From Roseburia hominis (GTDB lineage: Bacteria; Bacillota; Clostridia; Lachnospirales; Lachnospiraceae), in NCBI GenBank assembly GCA_021771815.1, contig JAETOE010000001.1, forward strand, positions 124,001-188,000: a stretch of 64,000 nucleotides of DNA, read 5' to 3'. The notes beneath the pieces were generated by a model, which worked only from the letters and a program-made list of their open reading frames with translations, made no database searches and was not told the origin of the DNA. A program made the translations under genes and the position numbers. Within the stretch, counting starts at the first letter, position 1. Each line of letters starts with the position of its first letter. Of this stretch, positions 54,068-63,536 are shown one piece after another.

Positions 54068-55647
54068 TTCGGATCAATCAGATCAAATTGCCGATTGGAC
54101 ATCAGGCAGATGCGTTGAAACAAAAAATCAGAAAAGCGTTAAATCTCGCGAAGGGGCAGACTTTTTCCTATCAGATCGTTAAAAAATCCATTGATGCGAG
54201 AAACAAACCCGAGCTTTGGATGGTGTATTCCGTGAATGTGACGGTTACGGATGAAGGCTCTGTTTTAAGGAAGGTTAACGGTAAAAATATTATGTTAATC
54301 AGCACAAAGGAATATGTGCTTCCGACGCCCGGAAACATCTCGTCTGCCATACGGCCGATTATTGTAGGCGCGGGTCCTGCGGGCTTATTCTGTGCCTATG
54401 TGCTTGTCTGCGCGGGGCTTTCTCCGCTTGTGCTTGAGCGTGGAAAATGTGTGACGGAGCGCACGAAGGACGTCGCGGCATTCTGGGAGAGCGGCGTCTT
54501 AAATCCTTCTTCCAATGTTCAGTTCGGGGAAGGCGGTGCGGGAACATTTTCCGACGGGAAGCTGAATACGCTCGTTAAAGACCCGGCAGGCAGAAACCGC
54601 TTTGTGCTGGAAACTTTTGTGAAATTCGGCGCGCCCGGGCATATTTTATATGAGAGCAAGCCGCATATCGGCACGGACGTGCTCTCGAATGTTATTCTTC
54701 GGATGCGTCAGTATATGGAAGAAAGAGGCGCGGAGTTTCGTTTTGAGAGCTGTATGACCGATTACCGCGAGGAGCAGGGCGCCGTAACTGCCGTCGAAAT
54801 CAATCACAGGGAGTGGGAGAAAACGTCGTTTCTGGTGCTTGCCATCGGTCACAGTGCGAGAGATACTTTCCGCATGCTGCAGGAAAAAGGCGGGCTCTCT
54901 ATGAGCGCGAAAGCGTTTGCGGTCGGCTTTCGTGTGGAGCATCCGCAGAGCATGATAAATTTACAGCAATACGGCGAACTTTATGCGGACAGGCTTCCCG
55001 CTGCGCCGTATAAGGTGACGGCGAACTTGAAGAACGGCAGGGGCGTCTATTCCTTCTGTATGTGCCCGGGCGGTTATGTCGTGAACGCTTCCTCCGAGGA
55101 GCGCCGCCTTGCGGTCAACGGCATGAGTTATTCCGGACGGGATGCGAAAAATGCGAACAGCGCGATCATCGTGTCGGTAACTCCGGAGGATTTTCCGGGA
55201 GATGACGCGCTTAGCGGAGTGCGTTTCCAGGAAATGCTCGAGGAACGCGCATTTTCTCTTGGAGAGGGCAAAATTCCGCAGCAGCTTTTCGGGGATTATT
55301 GCAGGAATCAGACGTCCGCGTCTTACGGTACATTTTTAAGTGAGACGAAGGGCGCATGCATGCTCTGCAATCTGCGGGGACTTTTGCCAGCGGAATTGGA
55401 AAGCTCTTTTATCGAGGGAATGCACGCCTTTGACCGGATGCTTCCGGGCTATGACAGGGAGGATGCGATTCTTTCCGGCGTCGAGAGCCGGACTTCATCT
55501 CCGGTAAGGATCGCCCGGGATGAGAATTTCGTCTCTCCGGTACAGGGCATCTACCCCTGCGGTGAGGGCGCAGGCTACGCGGGCGGTATCATGTCTGCGG
55601 CAATGGACGGATTAAAAGTGGCGGAAGCAATTATAAAGAGAAGTTGA
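54064..55647 (+). CDS. FAD-dependent oxidoreductase, COG2509-like
   Basis: 527 residues. A roughly 95-residue N-terminal RNA-binding-like or ferredoxin-like region (IRINQIKLPIGHQADALKQKI, VKKSIDARNKPELW) precedes a split FAD domain (IIVGAGPAGLFCAYVLVCAG; NVQFGEGGAGTFSDGKLNT). The C-terminal FAD loop is GIYPCGEGAGYAGGIMSAAMDG. The N-terminal region resembles that of other COG2509 dehydrogenases, whose reaction is unknown. Its start overlaps the stop of the COG2081-like gene. Confidence 0.9.
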   Translation: MIRINQIKLPIGHQADALKQKIRKALNLAKGQTFSYQIVKKSIDARNKPELWMVYSVNVTVTDEGSVLRKVNGKNIMLISTKEYVLPTPGNISSAIRPIIVGAGPAGLFCAYVLVCAGLSPLVLERGKCVTERTKDVAAFWESGVLNPSSNVQFGEGGAGTFSDGKLNTLVKDPAGRNRFVLETFVKFGAPGHILYESKPHIGTDVLSNVILRMRQYMEERGAEFRFESCMTDYREEQGAVTAVEINHREWEKTSFLVLAIGHSARDTFRMLQEKGGLSMSAKAFAVGFRVEHPQSMINLQQYGELYADRLPAAPYKVTANLKNGRGVYSFCMCPGGYVVNASSEERRLAVNGMSYSGRDAKNANSAIIVSVTPEDFPGDDALSGVRFQEMLEERAFSLGEGKIPQQLFGDYCRNQTSASYGTFLSETKGACMLCNLRGLLPAELESSFIEGMHAFDRMLPGYDREDAILSGVESRTSSPVRIARDENFVSPVQGIYPCGEGAGYAGGIMSAAMDGLKVAEAIIKRS

Positions 55648-55657
55648 GGAAGAATAA

Positions 55658-58303
55658 GTGGCAGAATATACACCAATGATGCAGCAATACCTGCAGACAA
55701 AAGAAGAATATAAAGACTGTATCCTGTTTTATCGCCTGGGCGATTTCTATGAGATGTTTTTTGACGATGCGATATTGGTGTCAAAGGAACTGGAGCTGAC
55801 GCTGACCGGAAAGAATTGCGGCGTCGAAGAACGCGCGCCGATGTGCGGCATCCCGTATCACGCGGTGGAAGGGTATCTGAACAAGCTTGTCGCAAACGGT
55901 CACAAGGTCGCCATCTGCGAGCAGGTCGAGGACCCGAAGCTGGCGAAGGGGCTTGTCAAGCGCGAGGTCATCCGCATCGTCACGCCGGGAACCAATCTTG
56001 ATATGCAGGCGCTCGATGAATCGAGGAACAATTATATCATGTGCATTGTCTATCTGGCAGACCGCTACGGCGTGTCAATCGCAGATGTTTCCACAGGAGA
56101 TTATTATGTGACGGAGGTCGATTCTGAGCGGAAGCTGACGGACGAGATCACGAAGTTTTCCCCGTCCGAGCTTATCTGCAACGACAGCTTCTATATGAGC
56201 GGTATCGACATCGAAGATATGCGTCATCGACTGGGTATTACAATTTATGCGCTTGAGACATGGTATTTTGGGGATGAACTTTGCGAGACGACCCTCAAAG
56301 AGCATTTTAAAGTAAAAAGTCTGGAACCGCTGGGTCTGATCGATTACAACTGCGGCATGATCGCCGCGGGAGCGCTGCTTAAGTACCTTTATGAGACACA
56401 GAAGAATGATCTTGGAAATATTTTGTCGGTTCACCCATATTCCACCGGGAAATATATGATTATCGACAGTTCCACAAGACGGAATCTGGAGCTTGTTGAA
56501 ACGCTGCGCGAGAAGCAGAAGCGCGGTTCGCTGCTCTGGGTGCTGGATAAGACAAAAACGGCGATGGGTGCGAGACAGCTTCGTTCTTATGTAGAACAGC
56601 CTCTGATTGACCGCGCGGAGATTGAGAAACGGCAGGACGCCATCTGCGAATTGAATAAGCATGTCATTACAAGAGAAGAACTGCGCGAGTACTTGAATCC
56701 GATCTATGATTTAGAGCGTCTGATTACCCGTGTTACATATTTGACTGCGAATCCGAGGGATCTGGTCGCGTTCAAAAGTTCGCTTTCTATGCTGCCGCCG
56801 ATCAAAAGCCTGCTGGGCGAATTCGAATGCGGGCTGATAAAAGAAATCGATGCGGATCTGGATACACTTGAAGAACTGTGCGCGGAAATCGATGCGGCAA
56901 TCTTAGATGATCCGCCGATTTCCGTGCGCGACGGCGGGCTTATCAAGGAGGGCTACAACGAGGAGGTAGACAAATACCGCAACGCAAAGACCGAAGGGAA
57001 GACCTGGCTCGCCGAACTCGAGGCTAAGGAGCGCGAAAAGACCGGTATTAAGAATCTGAAAATTAAGTACAACAAGGTGTTCGGCTATTATCTCGAGGTT
57101 ACAAATTCTTACAAGAGTCTTGTGCCGGATTATTTTACGCGCAAGCAGACGCTTGCAAATGCGGAGCGCTATATCACGCCGGAATTAAAAGAATTGGAAG
57201 ATATGATTCTCGGCGCGGAGGACAAGCTCGTCACGTTGGAATATGACTTGTTTTGTGAGGTGCGCGGCAAAATTGCAGCAGAGGTCGTGCGCATCCAGCG
57301 TACCGCAAAGGCGGTCGCGGGCTTAGACGTTTTTGCTTCACTGGCGCTTGTCGCAGACCAGAATAATTACTGCCGTCCGAAGCTCAATGAGAATGGCGTG
57401 ATCGACATCAAAGACGGTCGTCATCCGGTCGTGGAAAAGATGATCACCAACGATATGTTCATCGAAAATGATACCTATCTCGACAACGGGAATCATCGTA
57501 TCTCGATTATCACGGGACCGAATATGGCTGGAAAGTCTACCTATATGCGGCAGACGGCGTTAATTGTGCTGATGGCGCAGATCGGAAGCTATGTTCCGGC
57601 AAGCTCGGCAAAAATCGGCATCGTCGACCGCATTTTTACGCGCGTAGGCGCTTCCGACGATCTTGCGAGCGGACAGAGTACCTTTATGGTCGAGATGAAC
57701 GAGGTGGCGAACATTTTGCGGAATGCGACGTCCAATTCGCTGCTGATCTTAGATGAGATCGGGCGCGGAACGAGCACATACGACGGACTCAGTATCGCGT
57801 GGGCGGTCGTGGAGCACATCAGCAATCCGAAGCTGCTCGGCGCAAAGACGCTCTTTGCAACGCACTATCATGAGCTGACCGAGTTGGAAGGAAAGTTAAA
57901 TAACGTCAATAATTATTGTGTGGCGGTCAAGGAAAAAGGCGACGATATCGTATTTCTGCGCAAGATCGTTAAGGGCGGCGCGGACAAGAGCTACGGCATA
58001 CAGGTGGCAAAGCTCGCCGGCGTGCCGGATTCCGTGATTGAGCGCGCCAAAGAAATCGTGGAGGAATTGAGCGCCAACGATATCACCGAGGCGGCAAGAA
58101 ATATTACGGTCGATGCAGGCACAAGGAAGAAGAAAGAAAAGTTAGACGAAGTGGACTTAAGACAGATGTCACTTTTTGATACGGTGAAAGATGATGATAT
58201 CATCGAGGAGCTGCGCAATGTGGACGTCGGGAATCTGACGCCGATCGAGGCGCTCAATAAGCTGTATGAACTGCAGAACAAGGTGAACAATAGATGGGGA
58301 TAG
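55658..58303 (+). CDS. mutS: DNA mismatch repair protein MutS
   Basis: 881 residues, full length. Domain I has the mismatch-stacking motif F30-Y-E32 in GDFYEMFFDDA. Connector, lever and clamp domains follow. The ATPase has Walker A GPNMAGKST (620-628), Walker B LLILDEIGRGTSTYDG, and TLFATHYHELTELE. The C-terminal KLYELQNKV tail is the dimer/MutL region. The start is GTG 55658 after TTGAGGAAG. mutL follows 4 bases later. Confidence 0.98.
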   Translation: MAEYTPMMQQYLQTKEEYKDCILFYRLGDFYEMFFDDAILVSKELELTLTGKNCGVEERAPMCGIPYHAVEGYLNKLVANGHKVAICEQVEDPKLAKGLVKREVIRIVTPGTNLDMQALDESRNNYIMCIVYLADRYGVSIADVSTGDYYVTEVDSERKLTDEITKFSPSELICNDSFYMSGIDIEDMRHRLGITIYALETWYFGDELCETTLKEHFKVKSLEPLGLIDYNCGMIAAGALLKYLYETQKNDLGNILSVHPYSTGKYMIIDSSTRRNLELVETLREKQKRGSLLWVLDKTKTAMGARQLRSYVEQPLIDRAEIEKRQDAICELNKHVITREELREYLNPIYDLERLITRVTYLTANPRDLVAFKSSLSMLPPIKSLLGEFECGLIKEIDADLDTLEELCAEIDAAILDDPPISVRDGGLIKEGYNEEVDKYRNAKTEGKTWLAELEAKEREKTGIKNLKIKYNKVFGYYLEVTNSYKSLVPDYFTRKQTLANAERYITPELKELEDMILGAEDKLVTLEYDLFCEVRGKIAAEVVRIQRTAKAVAGLDVFASLALVADQNNYCRPKLNENGVIDIKDGRHPVVEKMITNDMFIENDTYLDNGNHRISIITGPNMAGKSTYMRQTALIVLMAQIGSYVPASSAKIGIVDRIFTRVGASDDLASGQSTFMVEMNEVANILRNATSNSLLILDEIGRGTSTYDGLSIAWAVVEHISNPKLLGAKTLFATHYHELTELEGKLNNVNNYCVAVKEKGDDIVFLRKIVKGGADKSYGIQVAKLAGVPDSVIERAKEIVEELSANDITEAARNITVDAGTRKKKEKLDEVDLRQMSLFDTVKDDDIIEELRNVDVGNLTPIEALNKLYELQNKVNNRWG

Positions 58304-58307
58304 ATAA

Positions 58308-60419
58308 ATGCCGGAGATTACATTACTGAGTCAGGAAACAATTGATAAGATCGCGGCGGGCGAGGTCGTAGAGCGCCCGTCGTCCGTAGTCAAGGAACTT
58401 GTGGAGAATGCGATCGACGCGAAGGCTACCGCCGTGACGGTTGAGATCAAGGAGGGCGGAATATCTTTTATCCGTATTACGGACAACGGCTGCGGGATCG
58501 AACGCCCGCAGGTTCCGCTCGCTTTTTTGCGCCACTCTACGAGCAAGATCAGGAGCGTGGAGGATCTGTTCAATATCAGTTCGCTTGGCTTCCGCGGCGA
58601 AGCACTTTCGAGTATCGCGGCAGTCGCGCAGGTGGAGCTTATCACCAAGACTTACGGTGAACTGACCGGAACACGCTATGTGATCGAGGGAGGAAGAGAG
58701 CGGGAGAACGAGGAGGTCGGAGCGCCGGACGGCACGACATTCATTGTGCGGAATCTGTTCTACAACACGCCTGCCAGACAAAAATTCCTAAAGACGGCAC
58801 AGACGGAAGGCAATTACATCGGCGATCTGATGGAGCGGCTTGCTTTGTCGCATCCTGATGTGTCGTTCAAATTTATAAGCAACGGGCAGACAAAGATGCA
58901 CACCTCCGGAAATTCGAATGAGAAGGATTTGATTTATCATATTTACGGGCGTGACATCACGGCTGCCGTGCTTCCGGTACATGTGGAGAATGAATTCTTT
59001 ACGGTGCACGGTTTTGTCGGAAAACCGGTCATTTCGCGCGGCAACCGGAATTATGAGAGTTATTTTATCAACGGGCGATACATCAAAAGCGCGCTGCTCT
59101 CCAAGGCGATCGAGGAGGCTTACAGGGGATTTATGATGCAGCGCCAGTATCCGTTCTGCGTCCTCTACTTTACGATGGACGCAGAGCGGTTGGACATCAA
59201 TGTTCATCCGACGAAGATGGAACTGCGGTTTTCTAATAACGAGGAAATCTATAAAGCGTTGTATCAGGCAATCCGCGACGCCTTAACGCACAGGGAATTC
59301 ATTCCCGATGTTCCGGTCGATGAAAAGAGGGAAGAGAAGCGTAGGCCGATTGAGGCGAGTATACCGGAGCCATTTGAAAAACGCCGCATCCGGCAGATTC
59401 GAAATGCAGTTGCTTGGGACAGTCCCTACGAGCGCAAGTATCCCGAGCGGGAGCATAAGCCGCCGGAAGCTGCCAGCGCAAGGCAGGCTGTTCGGGAGGA
59501 GACTGCCCCGGAAGCAGCAAGCACAGTGCCGCCGGAAGCGAAGCGCCCGGTCGCGGAGAATCAGAGCGTGTTCGATAAACTCCTCGCGAGGGGAGGACAG
59601 ACGTCTGGACTTGTCAAAGAGCCGGATACCTACCGGACGGATGCTATTTCTGATGACCGATTGTCTGTAAGCGAGTCCGCAGGTATTGCCGGAGCCAGAA
59701 GCAGTGCCGGATCGACAGGTAGTGCCGGAGTCGGAAGCAGTACTGAATCGACAGGTACCGCCCCGGGCGGGCTTGACGGAGGTGTTTACGAACAGCAGAC
59801 ATTTCTCGCCGAGGATACCGGATTTTTCACGGAGCAGGCGGCGAAGAAACACCGCATCATCGGACAGCTTTTTGATACTTACTGGCTGATCGAGTACGAG
59901 GACAAGCTCTTTGTCATCGACCAGCATGCCGCGCATGAGAAGGTGCTCTACGAGAAAACGATGGCGCGCGTGCGGACAAAAGAATTTGTCTCACAGACGA
60001 TCAGCCCTCCGGTCATTCTGACGCTGGGTTTGCAGGAGCAGGAGATGTTGGAACGGTACGGGGAGCAGATTCGCTCGTTCGGTTATGAAATTGAGCCTTT
60101 TGGTGGAAAAGAATATGCAATTAATGCAATTCCGGCAGATTTCGAGTCTGTCGATATGAAGAGCATGTTTATTGATCTATTAGACGACTTCTCCAATTTA
60201 AGCGGTAGAGAAGCGCCGGAACTGATTCTGGAAAAGGTCGCGTCCATGTCCTGCAAGGCGGCGATCAAAGGCGGTGATTCCATCAGCAGACCGGAAGCCG
60301 AACGGTTGATCGATGAACTGCTGTCGCTCGAGAATCCGTATCACTGTCCGCACGGCAGGCCGACGATCATTTCGATGAGCAAATACGAGATTGAGAAGAA
60401 ATTCAAAAGGATTGTGTGA
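58308..60419 (+). CDS. mutL: DNA mismatch repair endonuclease MutL
   Basis: 703 residues. The N-terminal GHKL ATPase has VVKELVENAIDA, DNGCGI and GFRGEALSSIA. The C-terminal dimerisation/endonuclease domain has the DQHAxxExxxxE metal motif (D538, DQHAAHEKVLYE), predicting active nicking as in non-E. coli bacteria. The linker (about 340-510) is disordered and holds two 12-residue tandem repeats (AGARSSAGSTGS / AGVGSSTESTGT). It is co-transcribed with mutS and miaA. Confidence 0.98.
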   Translation: MPEITLLSQETIDKIAAGEVVERPSSVVKELVENAIDAKATAVTVEIKEGGISFIRITDNGCGIERPQVPLAFLRHSTSKIRSVEDLFNISSLGFRGEALSSIAAVAQVELITKTYGELTGTRYVIEGGRERENEEVGAPDGTTFIVRNLFYNTPARQKFLKTAQTEGNYIGDLMERLALSHPDVSFKFISNGQTKMHTSGNSNEKDLIYHIYGRDITAAVLPVHVENEFFTVHGFVGKPVISRGNRNYESYFINGRYIKSALLSKAIEEAYRGFMMQRQYPFCVLYFTMDAERLDINVHPTKMELRFSNNEEIYKALYQAIRDALTHREFIPDVPVDEKREEKRRPIEASIPEPFEKRRIRQIRNAVAWDSPYERKYPEREHKPPEAASARQAVREETAPEAASTVPPEAKRPVAENQSVFDKLLARGGQTSGLVKEPDTYRTDAISDDRLSVSESAGIAGARSSAGSTGSAGVGSSTESTGTAPGGLDGGVYEQQTFLAEDTGFFTEQAAKKHRIIGQLFDTYWLIEYEDKLFVIDQHAAHEKVLYEKTMARVRTKEFVSQTISPPVILTLGLQEQEMLERYGEQIRSFGYEIEPFGGKEYAINAIPADFESVDMKSMFIDLLDDFSNLSGREAPELILEKVASMSCKAAIKGGDSISRPEAERLIDELLSLENPYHCPHGRPTIISMSKYEIEKKFKRIV
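59687..59758 (+). repeat. Two 36-bp tandem repeats inside mutL
   Basis: TGCCGGAG..GAAGCAGT....ATCGACAGGTA occurs twice in tandem (59687-59722, 59723-59758), encoding 12-residue Ser/Gly/Thr units in the linker. The unit length is a multiple of three, so copy-number change would not shift the frame. Confidence 0.75.
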
Positions 60420-60420
60420 G

Positions 60421-61374
60421 ATGAACAAAAAACCAATGGTGATTCTGACCGGGCCTACCGCAGTCGGGAAAACAGCGCTTTCCATTGCGCTTGCAAAAAG
60501 AATAAACGGCGCCGTCATCTCGGCGGATTCCATGCAGGTGTACCGCCATATGGATATCGGTTCGGCGAAGATCATGCCAAAGGAGATGCAGGGCGTGAAG
60601 CATTATCTGGTGGACGCCTTAGAGCCCGGGGATGAATTTCACGTCGTCCGCTTTGTGGAAATGGCGAAAACGGCGCTCACTGAAATATATGAGGCGGGGA
60701 AAATTCCGATCATCGTCGGCGGCACGGGCTTTTATATACAGGCGCTGCTCTACGACGTTGATTTCACCGAACAGGAGTGCGACGAGGCGTACCGCGCTTC
60801 CCTCGCAAAGCTTGCAGAGGAACGGGGTAATCGTTATCTTCATGAAATGTTAAGGGAGATCGACCCCGCATCCGCAGAAGCCATTCATGAAAATAACAGA
60901 AAACGTGTGATCCGTGCACTGGAATTTTACCACCACACCGGAGAGAAGATTTCGGAACACAATGAAAAGGAACGGGAGAAGAGTTCGCCGTACAATTTTG
61001 CCTATTTTGTCTTAAACGACGCGCGCGAAAAACTGTATCAGCGCATCGACGCCCGTGTGGACGCCATGCTTGGGCAGGGGCTTGTCGCCGAGGTGACGAG
61101 GTTAAAAGAGACGGGCTGCCATGGCGGCATGGTTTCCATGCAGGGACTTGGCTATAAAGAAATCCTGGAGTATCTTGCCGGAGAATCGACACTTGACGAA
61201 GCAGTTTACATTATCAAACGGGAGACAAGGCATTTCGCGAAGCGGCAGTTGACGTGGTTCCGCAGGGAGCGGGAGGTCATCTGGCTGAACAAGCCGGAAT
61301 ATCAGTATGATGAAGAGAAAATTCTTGAAAAAATACTGGCTGTCCTTTCTGAAAAAGAAATTCTGCCCTCGTGA
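60421..61374 (+). CDS. miaA: tRNA dimethylallyltransferase
   Basis: Adds the dimethylallyl group to A37 of tRNAs reading UNN codons. 317 residues. P-loop GPTAVGKTALS, SADSMQVYRHMDIGSAK, HYLVDALEPGDEF, IIVGGTGFYIQALLYDVDF and the C-terminal KRETRHFAKRQLTWFRRE are diagnostic. It begins one base after the mutL stop, with ATG 60421 preferred over in-frame starts inside mutL. Confidence 0.98.
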   Translation: MNKKPMVILTGPTAVGKTALSIALAKRINGAVISADSMQVYRHMDIGSAKIMPKEMQGVKHYLVDALEPGDEFHVVRFVEMAKTALTEIYEAGKIPIIVGGTGFYIQALLYDVDFTEQECDEAYRASLAKLAEERGNRYLHEMLREIDPASAEAIHENNRKRVIRALEFYHHTGEKISEHNEKEREKSSPYNFAYFVLNDAREKLYQRIDARVDAMLGQGLVAEVTRLKETGCHGGMVSMQGLGYKEILEYLAGESTLDEAVYIIKRETRHFAKRQLTWFRREREVIWLNKPEYQYDEEKILEKILAVLSEKEILPS

Positions 61375-61430
61375 GAAATATTTGTGGAGTGCGTTTTAAA
61401 ATAGCAGTGTGAAACAGAAAAGAGGAAGTC

Positions 61431-62726
61431 ATGAATCAGTTAATGAAGGAACAATACGAAAAGCTTGGAATATCGAAGGAAGTCTATGCGTTCGGCGAAA
61501 AGATCGAAGCGTCGTTAAAAGAACGTTTTGCTGAAATCGACCGTCGGGCGGAATTCAACCAGTTAAAAGTCATCAAGGCAATGCAGGATAACCGCGTCTC
61601 GGCGGAATGCTTCAACACGACGTCCGGCTACGGTTACAACGATTTAGGAAGAGATAAGTTAGAGGCGGTCTACGCCTCCTGCTTCGGCGGCGAGGACGCA
61701 CTTGTACGCCCGCAGATCACCTGCGGCACGCACGCGCTTGCGCTCGCTCTGATGTCCAATCTGCGCCCGGGCGACGAACTGTTGTCCCCGGTCGGAAAGC
61801 CTTACGATACTTTGGAGGAGGTCATCGGCATCCGTCCGTCCAAAGGTTCGCTCGCGGAATACGGCGTGACTTACCGGCAGGTCGATCTGCTGCCGGACGG
61901 CGAATTTGATTACGAGAACATCAAAAAAGCGATCGGAGCACGCACGAAGCTTGTCACGATCCAGCGGTCGAAGGGTTACGCGCCGCGCAAGACCTTATCG
62001 GTAGCGCGTATCGGGGAACTGATTTCTTTTATCAAAGGAATCAAGCCGGACATCATCTGCATGGTGGATAACTGCTACGGTGAATTTGTGGAGGAGAAGG
62101 AACCGCTCGAGGTCGGCGCGGACATGATCGTAGGCTCTCTGATCAAAAATCCAGGCGGAGGACTTGCACCGATCGGCGGGTATATCGTCGGCAGGAAGGA
62201 CTGTGTGGAGAACGCGGCGTACCGCCTGACATCTCCGGGACTCGGGAAAGAAGTCGGCGCGTCGCTCGGCATTTTACAGTCGTTCTATCAAGGACTGTTC
62301 CTCGCGCCGACAGTCACGAGCGGCGCCCTAAAGGGCGCAATCTTTGCGGCGAATATCTATGAGAAGCTCGGTTTTGACGTCGTGCCGGATGCGACGGAAA
62401 GCCGTCACGACATCATTCAGGCAATTTCGTTTCACAATCCGGATGCACTGATTGCTTTCTGTGAGGGAATTCAGGCGGCTGCGCCCGTGGACAGCTATGT
62501 GACGCCGGAGCCGTGGGCGATGCCGGGATATGACAGCGACGTCATCATGGCGGCGGGAGCGTTCGTGCAGGGCTCGTCCATCGAGCTTTCGGCGGACGGA
62601 CCGTTAAAGCCTCCTTATGCCGTCTATTTTCAGGGCGGGCTGACGTGGTATCACGCGAAGCTTGGTATTCTGAAATCTTTACAAAAACTTAAGGAACGAA
62701 ATCTTGTGAATGCAGATTTGTTATGA
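61431..62726 (+). CDS. Methionine gamma-lyase-like PLP protein (YnbB / aluminium-resistance family)
   Basis: 431-residue fold-type I PLP enzyme of the YnbB group (COG4100). FNTTSGYGYNDLGRDKLE, CGTHALALALMSNLRPGDELLS, MVDNCYGEFVEEKEP and GSLIKNPGGGLAPIGGYIVG (PLP Lys before NPGGG) are typical. The old name aluminium resistance protein comes from heterologous screens. A C-S lyase role is likely but not proven. In Firmicutes it often follows miaA or hfq, as here (56 bases after miaA). Confidence 0.9.
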   Translation: MNQLMKEQYEKLGISKEVYAFGEKIEASLKERFAEIDRRAEFNQLKVIKAMQDNRVSAECFNTTSGYGYNDLGRDKLEAVYASCFGGEDALVRPQITCGTHALALALMSNLRPGDELLSPVGKPYDTLEEVIGIRPSKGSLAEYGVTYRQVDLLPDGEFDYENIKKAIGARTKLVTIQRSKGYAPRKTLSVARIGELISFIKGIKPDIICMVDNCYGEFVEEKEPLEVGADMIVGSLIKNPGGGLAPIGGYIVGRKDCVENAAYRLTSPGLGKEVGASLGILQSFYQGLFLAPTVTSGALKGAIFAANIYEKLGFDVVPDATESRHDIIQAISFHNPDALIAFCEGIQAAAPVDSYVTPEPWAMPGYDSDVIMAAGAFVQGSSIELSADGPLKPPYAVYFQGGLTWYHAKLGILKSLQKLKERNLVNADLL

Positions 62727-62732
62727 TAGAAT
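62704..62732 (+). promoter_or_regulatory. Candidate promoter of radC-mreB
   Basis: TTGTGA (62704-62709) and TAGAAT (62727-62732) with a 17-bp spacer straddle the stop codon of the upstream gene. Confidence 0.5.
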
Positions 62733-62816
62733 ATTATGTAAGTTTCTGTTTGCCTTTTGGTTGACATAAATTTGCAACATGTCGTTTCAAGCTTCCGGGG
62801 AGAGAATGGGAGCAAT

Positions 62817-63536
62817 ATGGAACAAAATTATACAACTGTAAAAGAACTGCCGGATTCGGAGAAGCCCTATGAAAAGTTTTTGGAATCCGGTGTGGAAACC
62901 TTAAGCGATGCCGAGCTTCTCGCCGTCATCATACGTTCGGGGACACACGGCAGGCGTTCTGTGGAAGTTGCGCAGGATTTCCTTGGCAGGAAAGATAAAA
63001 GCCTGCTTAATCTATATGCATTGTCCTACGGGGATATGCTTAAGATTCCGGGCATCGGTCCGGTAAAGGCGATCCAATTGAAGTGTGTCGCGGAACTTTC
63101 AAAGCGAATTGCGCAAACGAACTATCAGAACAGACTTAGTCTCAGCAATCCGCGCTCCATTGCGGAGTACTACATGGAGCGCCTGCGGCACGAGAAGCAG
63201 GAGCAGACGATGGCGCTGCTTTTCGATGCGAAGTGCCGCCTTTTAGATGACGTCACACTGACTGTCGGGAGCGCGACTGCCGCCTTCGTATCGCCGCGTG
63301 AGATTTTTCTTGCGGCGCTTTCATGCGGAGCTGTACAGCTTGTGCTGGTACACAATCATCCAAGCGGTGATGCAACGCCCTCCGCCGAGGACGATATCGC
63401 GACGAAAAGAGTGGCAGAATGCGGAAATATTCTGGGAATTCCGCTGGTCGATCACATTATCGTCGGCGACCGCACGTACTACAGCTACCGGGAATGCAAA
63501 AGAATCATATATAAGGGAGAGAACAATGACGAATAA
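62817..63536 (+). CDS. radC: RadC family JAMM/MPN protein
   Basis: 239 residues. The N-terminal helix-hairpin-helix (SYGDMLKIPGIGPVKAIQLK) precedes a JAMM metal domain with HNHPSGDATPSAEDD (H-x-H...D) and the distant Glu in the preceding strand. Originally annotated as DNA repair; the true function is unresolved. ATG 62817 is preferred (GGGAG site); the in-frame TTG at 62757 overlaps unlikely sequence. Adjacent to mreB, the standard Firmicute order, and overlaps it by 11 bases. Confidence 0.95.
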   Translation: MEQNYTTVKELPDSEKPYEKFLESGVETLSDAELLAVIIRSGTHGRRSVEVAQDFLGRKDKSLLNLYALSYGDMLKIPGIGPVKAIQLKCVAELSKRIAQTNYQNRLSLSNPRSIAEYYMERLRHEKQEQTMALLFDAKCRLLDDVTLTVGSATAAFVSPREIFLAALSCGAVQLVLVHNHPSGDATPSAEDDIATKRVAECGNILGIPLVDHIIVGDRTYYSYRECKRIIYKGENNDE

